Of a stretch of 64,000 nt of DNA, positions 49,222 to 63,107 are shown in pieces (within the stretch, counting starts at the first letter, position 1; every line of letters starts with the position of its first letter). The position numbers were made by a program, and so were the translations under genes. The DNA is from Hippasteria phrygiana (Eukaryota > Echinodermata > Asteroidea > Valvatida > Goniasteridae): the NCBI GenBank assembly GCA_037893225.1, contig JAZGUH010000445.1, positions 620,001 through 684,000 on the forward strand, read 5' to 3'. The notes under the pieces were generated by a model. The model saw nothing but the letters and a program-made list of their open reading frames with translations. It ran no database searches and had not been told where the DNA came from.

Positions 49222-51304
49222 ATGAAATATCAACCAAATTCAGTAATTTTGACATGTATGGATAGCTTAGATCTGGCGCTACATGTTGCAATTATCGGCG
49301 GCTTCTTAGAGTTAAAACTTGTGGAGAAAATTCAAACCTCGCAATGTTTATTTTCTTTCCGGCCAACATCTGTGTGCATATTACCTTCTATTTATTGCTC
49401 CATGCCTGTCAAATTCCCTGGGGTATGACTTGCTTTACTCATTCATAATTGCATGAAATATCAACCAAATTCAGTAATTTTGACATGTATGGATAGCTTA
49501 GATCTGGCGCTACATGTTGCAATTATCGGCGGCTTCTTAGAGTTAAAACTTGTGGAGAAAATTCAAACCTCGCAATGTTTATTTTCTTTCCGGCCAACAT
49601 CTGTGTGCATATTACCTTCTATGTATTGCTCCATGCCTGTCAAATTCCCTGGGGTATGACTTGCTTTACTCATTGATAATTGCATGAAATATCAACCAAA
49701 TTCAGTAATTTTGACATGTATGGATAGCTTAGATCTGGCGCTACATGTTGCAATTATCGACGGCTTCTTAGAGTTAAAACGTGTGGAGAAAATTCAAACC
49801 TCGCAATGTTTATTTTCTTTCCGGCCAACATCTGTGTACATATTACCTTCTATTTATTGCTCCATGCCTGTCAAATTCCCTAGGGTATGACTTGCTTTAC
49901 TCATTCATAATTGCATGAATTATCAACCAAATTCAGTAATTTTGACATGTATGGATAGCTTAGATCTGGCGCTACATGTTGCAATTATCGGCAGCTTCTT
50001 AGAGTTAAAACTTGTGGAGAAAATTCAAACCTCGCAATGTTTATTTTCTTTCCGGCCAACATCTGTGTACATGTTACCGTCTATTTATTGCTCCATGCCT
50101 GTCAAATTCCCTGGGGTATGGACTTGCTTTACTCATTCATAATTGCATGAAATATCAACCAAATTCAGTAATTTTGACATGTATGGATAGCTTAGATCTG
50201 GCGCTACATGTTGCAATTATCGGCGGCTTCTTAGAGTTAACACTTGTGGAGAAAATTCAAACCTCGCAATGTTTATTTTCTTCCCGGCCACCATCTGTGT
50301 GCAGATTACCTTTTATTTATTGCTCCATGCCTGTCAAATTCCCTGGGGTATGGACTTGCTTTACTCATTCATAATTGCATGAAATATCAACCAAATTCAG
50401 TAATTTTGACATGTATGGATAGCTTAGATCTGGCGCTACATGTTGCAATTATCGGCGGCTTCTTAGAGTTAAAACTTGTGGAGAAAATTCAAACCTCGCA
50501 ATGTTTATTTTCTTTCCGGCCAACATCTGTGTGCATATTACCTTCTATTTATTGCTCCATGCCTGTCAAATTCCCTGGGGTATGACTTGCTTTACTCATT
50601 CATAATTGCATGAAATATCAACCAAATTCAGTAATTTTGACATGTATGGATAGCTTAGATCTGGCGCTACATGTTGCAATTATCGGCGGCTTCTTAGAGT
50701 TAAAACTTGTGGAGAAAATTCAAACCTCGCAATGTTTATTTTCTTCCCGGCCACCATCTGTGTGCAGATTACCTTTTATTTATTGCTCCATGCCTGTCAA
50801 ATTCCCTGGGGTATGGACTTGCTTTACTCATTCATAATTGCATGAAATATCAACCAAATTCAGTAATTTTGACATGTATGGATAGCTTAGATCTGGCGCT
50901 ACATGTTGCAATTATCGGCGGCTTCTTAGAGTTAACACTTGTGGAGAAAATTCAAACCTCGCAATGTTTATTTTCTTCCCGGCCACCATCTGTGTGCGGA
51001 TTACCTTTTATTTATTGCTCCATGCCTGTCAAATTCCCTAGGGTATGACTTGCTTTACTCATTCATAATTGCATGAATTATCAACCAAATTCACTAATTT
51101 TGACATGTATGGATAGCTTAGATCTGGCGCTACATGTTGCAATTATCGGCAGCTTCTTAGAGTTAAAACTTGTGGAGAAAATTCAAACCTCGCAATGTTT
51201 ATTTTCTTTCCGGCCAACATCTGTGTACATGTTACCGTCTATTTATTGCTCCATGCCTGTCAAATTCCCTGGGGTATGGACTTGCTTTACTCATTCATAA
51301 TTGC
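48064..51304 (+). repeat. b-c-b2-b/f-a five-monomer segment repeated at offset 2083
   Basis: Units b, c, b2, b/f, a at 48064-49221 recur at 50147-51304. In the second copy the b/f unit (50842) has GTGCGGATT instead of GTGCAGATT near 50998. The intervening units are c, e, f and a T6 unit with A80 and R half (49915). Confidence 0.88.
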
Positions 51305-53619
51305 ATGAAATATCAACCAAATTCAGTAATTTTGACATGTATGGATAGCTTAGATCTGGCGCTACATGTTGCAATTATCGGCGGCTTCTTAGAGTTAACA
51401 CTTGTGGAGAAAATTCAAACCTCGCAATGTTTATTTTCTTCCCGGCCACCATCTGTGTGCAGATTACCTTTTATTTATTGCTCCATGCCTGTCAAATTCC
51501 CTGGGGTATGGACTTGCTTTACTCATTCATAATTGCATGAAATATCAACCAAATTCAGTAATTTTGACATGTATGGATAGCTTAGATCTGGCGCTACATG
51601 TTGCAATTATCGGCGGCTTCTTAGAGTTAAAACTTGTGGAGAAAATTCAAACCTCGCAATGTTTATTTTCTTTCCGGCCAACATCTGTGTGCATATTACC
51701 TTCTATTTATTGCTCCATGCCTGTCAAATTCCCTGGGGTATGACTTGCTTTACTCATTGATAATTGCATGAAATATCAGCCAAATTCAGTAATTTCGACA
51801 TGTATGGATAGCTTAGATCTGGCGCTACATGTTGCAATTATCGACGGCTTCTTAGAGTTAACACTTGTGGAGAAAATTCAAACCTCGCAATGTTTATTTT
51901 CTTCCCGGCCACCATCTGTGTGCAGATTACCTTTTATTTATTGCTCCATGCCTGTCAAATTCCCTCGGGTATGGACTTGCTTTACTCATTCATAATTGCA
52001 TGAAATATCAACCAAATTCAGTAATTTTGACATGTATGGATAGCTTAGATCTGGCGCTACATGTTGCAATTATCGGCGGCTTCTTAGAGTTAAAACTTGT
52101 GGAGAAAATTCAAACCTCGCAATGTTTATTTTCTTTCCGGCCAACATCTGTGTGCATATTACCTTCTATTTATTGCTCCATGCCTGTCAAATTCCCTGGG
52201 GTATGACTTGCTTTACTCATTCATAATTGCATGAAATATCAACCAAATTCAGTAATTTTGACATGTATGGATAGCTTAGATCTGGCGCTACATGTTGCAA
52301 TTATCGGCGGCTTCTTAGAGTTAAAACTTGTGGAGAAAATTCAAACCTCGCAATGTTTATTTTCTTTCCGGCCAACATCTGTGTGCATATTACCTTCTAT
52401 GTATTGCTCCATGCCTGTCAAATTCCCTGGGGTATGACTTGCTTTACTCATTGATAATTGCATGAAATATCAACCAAATTCAGTAATTTTGACATGTATG
52501 GATAGCTTAGATCTGGCGCTACATGTTGCAATTATCGACGGCTTCTTAGAGTTAAAACGTGTGGAGAAAATTCAAACCTCGCAATGTTTATTTTCTTTCC
52601 GGCCAACATCTGTGTACATATTACCTTCTATTTATTGCTCCATGCCTGTCAAATTCCCTAGGGTATGACTTGCTTTACTCATTCATAATTGCATGAATTA
52701 TCAACCAAATTCAGTAATTTTGACATGTATGGATAGCTTAGATCTGGCGCTACATGTTGCAATTATCGGCAGCTTCTTAGAGTTAAAACTTGTGGAGAAA
52801 ATTCAAACCTCGCAATGTTTATTTTCTTTCCGGCCAACATCTGTGTACATGTTACCGTCTATTTATTGCTCCATGCCTGTCAAATTCCCTGGGGTATGGA
52901 CTTGCTTTACTCATTCATAATTGCATGAAATATCAACCAAATTCAGTAATTTTGACATGTATGGATAGCTTAGATCTGGCGCTACATGTTGCAATTATCG
53001 GCGGCTTCTTAGAGTTAACACTTGTGGAGAAAATTCAAACCTCGCAATGTTTATTTTCTTCCCGGCCACCATCTGTGTGCAGATTACCTTTTATTTATTG
53101 CTCCATGCCTGTCAAATTCCCTGGGGTATGGACTTGCTTTACTCATTCATAATTGCATGAAATATCAACCAAATTCAGTAATTTTGACATGTATGGATAG
53201 CTTAGATCTGGCGCTACATGTTGCAATTATCGGCGGCTTCTTAGAGTTAAAACTTGTGGAGAAAATTCAAACCTCGCAATGTTTATTTTCTTTCCGGCCA
53301 ACATCTGTGTGCATATTACCTTCTATTTATTGCTCCATGCCTGTCAAATTCCCTGGGGTATGACTTGCTTTACTCATTCATAATTGCATGAAATATCAAC
53401 CAAATTCAGTAATTTTGACATGTATGGATAGCTTAGATCTGGCGCTACATGTTGCAATTATCGGCGGCTTCTTAGAGTTAAAACTTGTGGAGAAAATTCA
53501 AACCTCGCAATGTTTATTTTCTTCCCGGCCACCATCTGTGTGCAGATTACCTTTTATTTATTGCTCCATGCCTGTCAAATTCCCTGGGGTATGGACTTGC
53601 TTTACTCATTCATAATTGC
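49222..53619 (+). repeat. 7-monomer segment (c-e-f-N-b-c-b2) repeated at offset 2778
   Basis: Units at 49222-50841 recur at 52000-53619. N (49915 and 52693) is an a-like unit with T6 and A80 but G22. Between the copies lie b/f, a, b, c and a d whose end reads CCCTCGGG (near 51966). Confidence 0.88.
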
Positions 53620-54082
53620 ATGAAATATCAACCAAATTCAGTAATTTTGACATGTATGGATAGCTTAGATCTGGCGCTACATGTTGCAATTATCGGCGGC
53701 TTCTTAGAGTTAACACTTGTGGAGAAAATTCAAACCTCGCAATGTTTATTTTCTTCCCGGCCACCATCTGTGTGCAGATTACCTTTTATTTATTGCTCCA
53801 TGCCTGTCAAATTCCCTGGGGTATGGACTTGCTTTACTCATTCATAATTGCATGAAATATCAACCAAATTCAGTAATTTTGACATGTATGGATAGCTTAG
53901 ATCTGGCGCTACATGTTGCAATTATCGGCGGCTTCTTAGAGTTAAAACTTGTGGAGAAAATTCAAACCTCGCAATGTTTATTTTCTTTCCGGCCAACATC
54001 TGTGTGCATATTACCTTCTATTTATTGCTCCATGCCTGTCAAATTCCCTGGGGTATGACTTGCTTTACTCATTCATAATTGC
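53620..54082 (+). repeat. Monomers b and c linking two HOR blocks
   Basis: Unit b (53620) and unit c (53852) lie between the 7-mer copy and the 11-mer pair. Confidence 0.88.
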
Positions 54083-57000
54083 ATGAAATATCAACCAAAT
54101 TCAGTAATTTTGACATGTATGGATAGCTTAGATCTGGCGCTACATGTTGCAATTATCGGCGGCTTCTTAGAGTTAAAACTTGTGGAGAAAATTCAAACCT
54201 CGCAATGTTTATTTTCTTCCCGGCCACCATCTGTGTGCAGATTACCTTTTATTTATTGCTCCATGCCTGTCAAATTCCCTGGGGTATGGACTTGCTTTAC
54301 TCATTCATAATTGCATGAAATATCAACCAAATTCAGTAATTTTGACATGTATGGATAGCTTAGATCTGGCGCTACATGTTGCAATTATCGGCGGCTTCTT
54401 AGAGTTAAAACTTGTGGAGAAAATTCAAACCTCGCAATGTTTATTTTCTTTCCGGCCAACATCTGTGTGCATATTACCTTCTATGTATTGCTCCATGCCT
54501 GTCAAATTCCCTGGGGTATGACTTGCTTTACTCATTGATAATTGCATGAAATATCAACCAAATTCAGTAATTTTGACATGTATGGATAGCTTAGATCTGG
54601 CGCTACATGTTGCAATTATCGACGGCTTCTTAGAGTTAAAACGTGTGGAGAAAATTCAAACCTCGCAATGTTGATTTTCTTTCCGGCCAACATCTGTGTG
54701 CATATTACCTTCTATTTATTGCTCCATGCCTGTCAAATTCCCTAGGGTATGACTTGCTTTACTCATTCATAATTGCATGAATTATCAACCAAATTCACTA
54801 ATTTTGACATGTATGGATAGCTTAGATCTGGCGCTACATGTTGCAATTATCGGCGGCTTCTTAGAGTTAAAACTTGTGGAGAAAATTCAAACCTCGCAAT
54901 GTTTATTTTCTTTCCGGCCAACATCTGTGTACATGTTACCGTCTATTTATTGCTCAATGCCTGTCAAATTCCCTGGGGTATGGACTTGCTTTACTCATTC
55001 ATAATTGCATGAATTATCAACCAAATTCACTAATTTTGACATGTATGGATAGCTTAGATCTGGCGCTACATGTTGCAATTATCGGCGGCTTCTTAGAGTT
55101 AACACTTGTGGAGAAAATTCAAACCTCGCAATGTTTATTTTCTTCCCGGCCACCATCTGTGTGCAGATTACCTTTTATTTATTGCTCCATGCCTGTCAAA
55201 TTCCCTGGGGTATGGACTTGCTTTACTCATTCATAATTGCATGAAATATCAACCAAATTCAGTAATTTTGACATGTATGGATAGCTTAGATCTGGCGCTA
55301 CATGTTGCAATTATCGGCGGCTTCTTAGAGTTAAAACTTGTGGAGAAAATTCAAACCTCGCAATGTTTATTTTCTTTCCGGCCAACATCTGTGTGCATAT
55401 TACCTTCTATTTATTGCTCCATGCCTGTCAAATTCCCTGGGGTATGACTTGCTTTACTCATTCATAATTGCATGAAATATCAACCAAATTCAGTAATTTT
55501 GACATGTATGGATAGCTTAGATCTGGCGCTACATGTTGCAATTATCGGCGGCTTCTTAGAGTTAAAACTTGTGGAGAAAATTCAAACCTCGCAATGTTTA
55601 TTTTCTTCCCGGCCACCATCTGTGTGCAGATTACCTTTTATTTATTGCTCCATGCCTGTCAAATTCCCTGGGGTATGGACTTGCTTTACTCATTCATAAT
55701 TGCATGAAATATCAACCAAATTCAGTAATTTTGACATGTATGGATAGCTTAGATCTGGCGCTACATGTTGCAATTATCGGCGGCTTCTTAGAGTTAAAAC
55801 TTGTGGAGAAAATTCAAACCTCGCAATGTTTATTTTCTTTCCGGCCAACATCTGTGTGCATATTACCTTCTATTTATTGCTCCATGCCTGTCAAATTCCC
55901 TGGGGTATGACTTGCTTTACTCATTGATAATTGCATGAAATATCAGCCAAATTCAGTAATTTCGACATGTATGGATAGCTTAGATCTGGCGCTACATGTT
56001 GCAATTATAGACGGCTTCTTAGAGTTAACACTTGTGGAGAAAATTCAAACCTCGCAATGTTTATTTTCTTCCCGGCCACCATCTGTGTGCAGATTACCTT
56101 TTATTTATTGCTCCATGCCTGTCAAATTCCCTGTGGTATGGACTTGCTTTACTCATTCATAATTGCATGAAATATCAACCAAATTCAGTAATTTTGACAT
56201 GTATGGATAGCTTAGATCTGGCGCTACATGTTGCAATTATCGGCGGCTTCTTAGAGTTAAAACTTGTGGAGAAAATTCAAACCTCGCAATGTTTATTTTC
56301 TTTCCGGCCAACATCTGTGTGCATATTACCTTCTATTTATTGCTCCATGCCTGTCAAATTCCCTGGGGTATGACTTGCTTTACTCATTCATAATTGCATG
56401 AAATATCAACCAAATTCAGTAATTTTGACATGTATGGATAGCTTAGATCTGGCGCTACATGTTGCAATTATCGGCGGCTTCTTAGAGTTAAAACTTGTGG
56501 AGAAAATTCAAACCTCGCAATGTTTATTTTCTTCCCGGCCACCATCTGTGTGCAGATTACCTTTTATTTATTGCTCCATGCCTGTCAAATTCCCTGGGGT
56601 ATGACTTGCTTTACTCATTCATAATTGCATGAAATATCAACCAAATTCAGTAATTTTGACATGTATGGATAGCTTAGATCTGGCGCTACATGTTGCAATT
56701 ATCGGCGGCTTCTTAGAGTTAAAACTTGTGGAGAAAATTCAAACCTCGCAATGTTTATTTTCTTCCCGGCCACCATCTGTGTGCAGATTACCTTTTATTT
56801 ATTGCTCCATGCCTGTCAAATTCCCTGGGGTATGGACTTGCTTTACTCATTCATAATTGCATGAAATATCAACCAAATTCAGTAATTTTGACATGTATGG
56901 ATAGCTTAGATCTGGCGCTACATGTTGCAATTATCGGCGGCTTCTTAGAGTTAAAACTTGTGGAGAAAATTCAAACCTCGCAATGTTTATTTTCTTTCCG

Positions 57001-59175
57001 GCCAACATCTGTGTGCATATTACCTTCTATGTATTGCTCCATGCCTGTCAAATTCCCTGGGGTATGACTTGCTTTACTCATTGATAATTGCATGAAATAT
57101 CAACCAAATTCAGTAATTTTGACATGTATGGATAGCTTAGATCTGGCGCTACATGTTGCAATTATCGACGGCTTCTTAGAGTTAAAACGTGTGGAGAAAA
57201 TTCAAACCTCGCAATGTTGATTTTCTTTCCGGCCAACATCTGTGTGCATATTACCTTCTATTTATTGCTCCATGCCTGTCAAATTCCCTAGGGTATGACT
57301 TGCTTTACTCATTCATAATTGCATGAATTATCAACCAAATTCACTAATTTTGACATGTATGGATAGCTTAGATCTGGCGCTACATGTTGCAATTATCGGC
57401 GGCTTCTTAGAGTTAAAACTTGTGGAGAAAATTCAAACCTCGCAATGTTTATTTTCTTTCCGGCCAACATCTGTGTACATGTTACCGTCTATTTATTGCT
57501 CAATGCCTGTCAAATTCCCTGGGGTATGGACTTGCTTTACTCATTCATAATTGCATGAATTATCAACCAAATTCACTAATTTTGACATGTATGGATAGCT
57601 TAGATCTGGCGCTACATGTTGCAATTATCGGCGGCTTCTTAGAGTTAACACTTGTGGAGAAAATTCAAACCTCGCAATGTTTATTTTCTTCCCGGCCACC
57701 ATCTGTGTGCAGATTACCTTTTATTTATTGCTCCATGCCTGTCAAATTCCCTGGGGTATGGACTTGCTTTACTCATTCATAATTGCATGAAATATCAACC
57801 AAATTCAGTAATTTTGACATGTATGGATAGCTTAGATCTGGCGCTACATGTTGCAATTATCGGCGGCTTCTTAGAGTTAAAACTTGTGGAGAAAATTCAA
57901 ACCTCGCAATGTTTATTTTCTTTCCGGCCAACATCTGTGTGCATATTACCTTCTATTTATTGCTCCATGCCTGTCAAATTCCCTGGGGTATGACTTGCTT
58001 TACTCATTCATAATTGCATGAAATATCAACCAAATTCAGTAATTTTGACATGTATGGATAGCTTAGATCTGGCGCTACATGTTGCAATTATCGGCGGCTT
58101 CTTAGAGTTAAAACTTGTGGAGAAAATTCAAACCTCGCAATGTTTATTTTCTTCCCGGCCACCATCTGTGTGCAGATTACCTTTTATTTATTGCTCCATG
58201 CCTGTCAAATTCCCTGGGGTATGGACTTGCTTTACTCATTCATAATTGCATGAAATATCAACCAAATTCAGTAATTTTGACATGTATGGATAGCTTAGAT
58301 CTGGCGCTACATGTTGCAATTATCGGCGGCTTCTTAGAGTTAAAACTTGTGGAGAAAATTCAAACCTCGCAATGTTTATTTTCTTTCCGGCCAACATCTG
58401 TGTGCATATTACCTTCTATTTATTGCTCCATGCCTGTCAAATTCCCTGGGGTATGACTTGCTTTACTCATTGATAATTGCATGAAATATCAGCCAAATTC
58501 AGTAATTTCGACATGTATGGATAGCTTAGATCTGGCGCTACATGTTGCAATTATAGACGGCTTCTTAGAGTTAACACTTGTGGAGAAAATTCAAACCTCG
58601 CAATGTTTATTTTCTTCCCGGCCACCATCTGTGTGCAGATTACCTTTTATTTATTGCTCCATGCCTGTCAAATTCCCTGTGGTATGGACTTGCTTTACTC
58701 ATTCATAATTGCATGAAATATCAACCAAATTCAGTAATTTTGACATGTATGGATAGCTTAGATCTGGCGCTACATGTTGCAATTATCGGCGGCTTCTTAG
58801 AGTTAAAACTTGTGGAGAAAATTCAAACCTCGCAATGTTTATTTTCTTTCCGGCCAACATCTGTGTGCATATTACCTTCTATTTATTGCTCCATGCCTGT
58901 CAAATTCCCTGGGGTATGACTTGCTTTACTCATTCATAATTGCATGAAATATCAACCAAATTCAGTAATTTTGACATGTATGGATAGCTTAGATCTGGCG
59001 CTACATGTTGCAATTATCGGCGGCTTCTTAGAGTTAAAACTTGTGGAGAAAATTCAAACCTCGCAATGTTTATTTTCTTCCCGGCCACCATCTGTGTGCA
59101 GATTACCTTTTATTTATTGCTCCATGCCTGTCAAATTCCCTGGGGTATGGACTAGCTTTACTCATTCATAATTGC
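54083..59175 (+). repeat. Tandem pair of an 11-monomer HOR (2546/2547 bp)
   Basis: Copy 1 is 54083-56628 and copy 2 is 56629-59175. The order is b2, e, f', a-like with CTCAATGCC, a/b-like with T6 and C22, c, b2, c, d, c, b2. Copies share rare marks: AATGTTGATTTT in f' (54546 and 57092), CTCAATGCC (54777 and 57323), TTATAGACGG and CCCTGTGG in d (55935 and 58481). They differ in the last b2: copy 1 lacks the extra G; copy 2 has it plus ACTAGCTTT (near 59154). Confidence 0.92.
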
Positions 59176-59637
59176 ATGAAATATCAACCAAATTCAGTAA
59201 TTTTGACATGTATGGATAGCTTAGATCTGGCGCTACATGTTGCAATTATCGACGGCTTCTTAGAGTTAAAACGTGTGGAGAAAATTCAAACCTCGCAATG
59301 TTTATTTTCTTTCCGGCCAACATCTGTGTGCATATTACCTTCTATTTATTGCTCCATGCCTGTCAAATTCCCTAGGGTATGACTTGCTTTACTCATTCAT
59401 AATTGCATGAATTATCAACCAAATTCAGTAATTTTGACATGTATGGATAGCTTAGATCTGGCGCTACATGTTGCAATTATCGGCGGCTTCTTAGAGTTAA
59501 AACTTGTGGAGAAAATTCAAACCTCGCAATGTTTATTTTCTTCCCGGCCACCATCTGTGTGCAGATTACCTTTTATTTATTGCTCCATGCCTGTCAAATT
59601 CCCTAGGGTATGACTTGCTTTACTCATTCATAATTGC
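58713..59637 (+). repeat. 4-monomer segment, copy 1 of a displaced duplication
   Basis: Units are c, b2 with ACTAGCTTT, f-like with G155, and a T6 unit with P half and CCCTAGGG. The same four recur at 62183-63107, offset 3470. Confidence 0.88.
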
Positions 59638-59868
59638 ATGAATTATCAACCAAATTCAGTAATTTTGACATGTATGGATAGCTTAGATCTGGCGCTACAT
59701 GTTGCAATTATCGGCGGCTTCTTAGAGTTAAAACTTGTGGAAAAAATTCAAACCTCGCAATGTTTATTTTCTTTCCGGCCAACATCTGTGTGCATATTAC
59801 CTTCTATTTATTGCTCCATGCCTGTCAAATTCCCTGGGGTATGACTTGCTTTACTCATTGATAATTGC
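59638..59868 (+). repeat. Single T6 c-like monomer with A105
   Basis: This 231-bp unit has ATGAATTATC, GTGGAAAAAATTC, the Q half and CATTGATAA. It precedes the 5-mer pair and combines A105 (otherwise typical of k) with a Q half. Confidence 0.85.
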
Positions 59869-62182
59869 TTGAAATATCAACCAAATTCAGTAATTTTGAC
59901 ATGTATGGATAGCTTAGATCTGGCGCTACATGTTACAATTATCGACGGCTTCTTAGAGTTAACACTTGTGGAGAAAATTCAAACCTCGCAATGTTTATTT
60001 TCTTCCCGGCCACCATCTGTGTGCAGATTACCTTTTATTTATTGCTCCATGCCTGTCAAATTCCCTGGGGTATGGACTTGCTTTACTCATTCATAATTGC
60101 ATGAAATATCAACCAAATTCAGTAATTTTGACATGTATGGATAGCTTAGATCTGGCGCTACATGTTGCAATTATCGGCGGCTTCTTAGAGTTAAAACTTG
60201 TGGAGAAAATTCAAACCTCGCAATGTTTATTTTCTTCCCGGCCACCATCTGTGTGCAGATTACCTTTTATTTATTGCTCCATGCCTGTCAAATTCCCTGG
60301 GGTATGACTTGCTTTACTCATTCATAATTGCATGAATTATCAACCAAATTCAGTAATGTTGACATGTATGGATAGCTTAGATCTGGCGCTACATGTTGCA
60401 ATTATCGGCGGCTTCTTAGAGTTAAAACTTGTGGAGAAAATTCAAACCTCGCAATGTTTATTTTCTTTCCGGCCAACATCTGTGTGCATATTACCTTCTA
60501 TTTATTGCTCCATGCCTGTCAAATTCCCTGGGGTATGACTTGCTTTACTCATTCATAATTGCATGAAATATCAACCAAATTCAGTAATTTTGACATGTAT
60601 GGATAGCTTAGATATGGCGCTACATGTTGCAATTATCGGCGGCTTCTTAGAGTTAAAACTTGTGGAGAAAATTCAAACCTCGCAATGTTTATTTTCTTCC
60701 CGGCCACCATCTGTGTGCAGATTACCTTTTATTTATTGCTCCATGCCTGTCAAATTCCCTGGGGTATGGACTTGCTTTACTCATTCATAATTGCATGAAA
60801 TATCAACCAAATTCAGTAATTTTGACATGTATGGATAGCTTAGATCTGGCGCTACATGTTGCAATTATCGGCGGCTTCTTAGAGTTAAAACTTGTGGAGA
60901 AAATTCAAACCTCGCAATGTTTATTTTCTTTCCGGCCAACATCTGTGTGCATATTACCTTCTATTTATTGCTCCATGCCTGTCAAATTCCCTGGGGTATG
61001 ACTTGCTTTACTCATTGATAATTGCTTGAAATATCAACCAAATTCAGTAATTTTGACATGTATGGATAGCTTAGATCTGGCGCTACATGTTACAATTATC
61101 GACGGCTTCTTAGAGTTAACACTTGTGGAGAAAATTCAAACCTCGCAATGTTTATTTTCTTCCCGGCCACCATCTGTGTGCAGATTACCTTTTATTTATT
61201 GCTCCATGCCTGTCAAATTCCCTGGGGTATGGACTTGCTTTACTCATTCATAATTGCATGAAATATCAACCAAATTCAGTAATTTTGACATGTATGGATA
61301 GCTTAGATCTGGCGCTACATGTTGCAATTATCGGCGGCTTCTTAGAGTTAAAACTTGTGGAGAAAATTCAAACCTCGCAATGTTTATTTTCTTCCCGGCC
61401 ACCATCTGTGTGCAGATTACCTTTTATTTATTGCTCCATGCCTGTCAAATTCCCTGGGGTATGACTTGCTTTACTCATTCATAATTGCATGAATTATCAA
61501 CCAAATTCAGTAATGTTGACATGTATGGATAGCTTAGATCTGGCGCTACATGTTGCAATTATCGGCGGCTTCTTAGAGTTAAAACTTGTGGAGAAAATTC
61601 AAACCTCGCAATGTTTATTTTCTTTCCGGCCAACATCTGTGTGCATATTACCTTCTATTTATTGCTCCATGCCTGTCAAATTCCCTGGGGTATGACTTGC
61701 TTTACTCATTCATAATTGCATGAAATATCAACCAAATTCAGTAATTTTGACATGTATGGATAGCTTAGATATGGCGCTACATGTTGCAATTATCGGCGGC
61801 TTCTTAGAGTTAAAACTTGTGGAGAAAATTCAAACCTCGCAATGTTTATTTTCTTCCCGGCCACCATCTGTGTGCAGATTACCTTTTATTTATTGCTCCA
61901 TGCCTGTCAAATTCCCTGGGGTATGGACTTGCTTTACTCATTCATAATTGCATGAAATATCAACCAAATTCAGTAATTTTGACATGTATGGATAGCTTAG
62001 ATCTGGCGCTACATGTTGCAATTATCGGCGGCTTCTTAGAGTTAAAACTTGTGGAGAAAATTCAAACCTCGCAATGTTTATTTTCTTTCCGGCCAACATC
62101 TGTGTGCATATTACCTTCTATTTATTGCTCCATGCCTGTCAAATTCCCTGGGGTATGACTTGCTTTACTCATTCATAATTGC
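59869..62182 (+). repeat. Tandem pair of a 5-monomer HOR (1157 bp), identical by eye
   Basis: Copies are 59869-61025 and 61026-62182. Shared private marks are GCTTGAAAT at position 1 with CATGTTACAATT (59869 and 61026), ATGAATTATC with AATGTTGAC (60332 and 61489), and AGATATGG, which destroys the BglII-type site (60563 and 61720). I saw no difference between the two copies, which makes this the most recent duplication I can recognise. Confidence 0.92.
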
Positions 62183-63107
62183 ATGAAATATCAACCAAAT
62201 TCAGTAATTTTGACATGTATGGATAGCTTAGATCTGGCGCTACATGTTGCAATTATCGGCGGCTTCTTAGAGTTAAAACTTGTGGAGAAAATTCAAACCT
62301 CGCAATGTTTATTTTCTTTCCGGCCAACATCTGTGTGCATATTACCTTCTATTTATTGCTCCATGCCTGTCAAATTCCCTGGGGTATGACTTGCTTTACT
62401 CATTCATAATTGCATGAAATATCAACCAAATTCAGTAATTTTGACATGTATGGATAGCTTAGATCTGGCGCTACATGTTGCAATTATCGGCGGCTTCTTA
62501 GAGTTAAAACTTGTGGAGAAAATTCAAACCTCGCAATGTTTATTTTCTTCCCGGCCACCATCTGTGTGCAGATTACCTTTTATTTATTGCTCCATGCCTG
62601 TCAAATTCCCTGGGGTATGGACTAGCTTTACTCATTCATAATTGCATGAAATATCAACCAAATTCAGTAATTTTGACATGTATGGATAGCTTAGATCTGG
62701 CGCTACATGTTGCAATTATCGACGGCTTCTTAGAGTTAAAACGTGTGGAGAAAATTCAAACCTCGCAATGTTTATTTTCTTTCCGGCCAACATCTGTGTG
62801 CATATTACCTTCTATTTATTGCTCCATGCCTGTCAAATTCCCTAGGGTATGACTTGCTTTACTCATTCATAATTGCATGAATTATCAACCAAATTCAGTA
62901 ATTTTGACATGTATGGATAGCTTAGACCTGGCGCTACATGTTGCAATTATCGGCGGCTTCTTAGAGTTAAAACTTGTGGAGAAAATTCAAACCTCGCAAT
63001 GTTTATTTTCTTCCCGGCCACCATCTGTGTGCAGATTACCTTTTATTTATTGCTCCATGCCTGTCAAATTCCCTAGGGTATGACTTGCTTTACTCATTCA
63101 TAATTGC
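62183..63107 (+). repeat. 4-monomer segment, copy 2 of a displaced duplication
   Basis: This matches 58713-59637, including ACTAGCTTT. The last unit has AGACCT instead of AGATCT (near 62925), a second way the BglII-type site has been lost. Confidence 0.88.
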
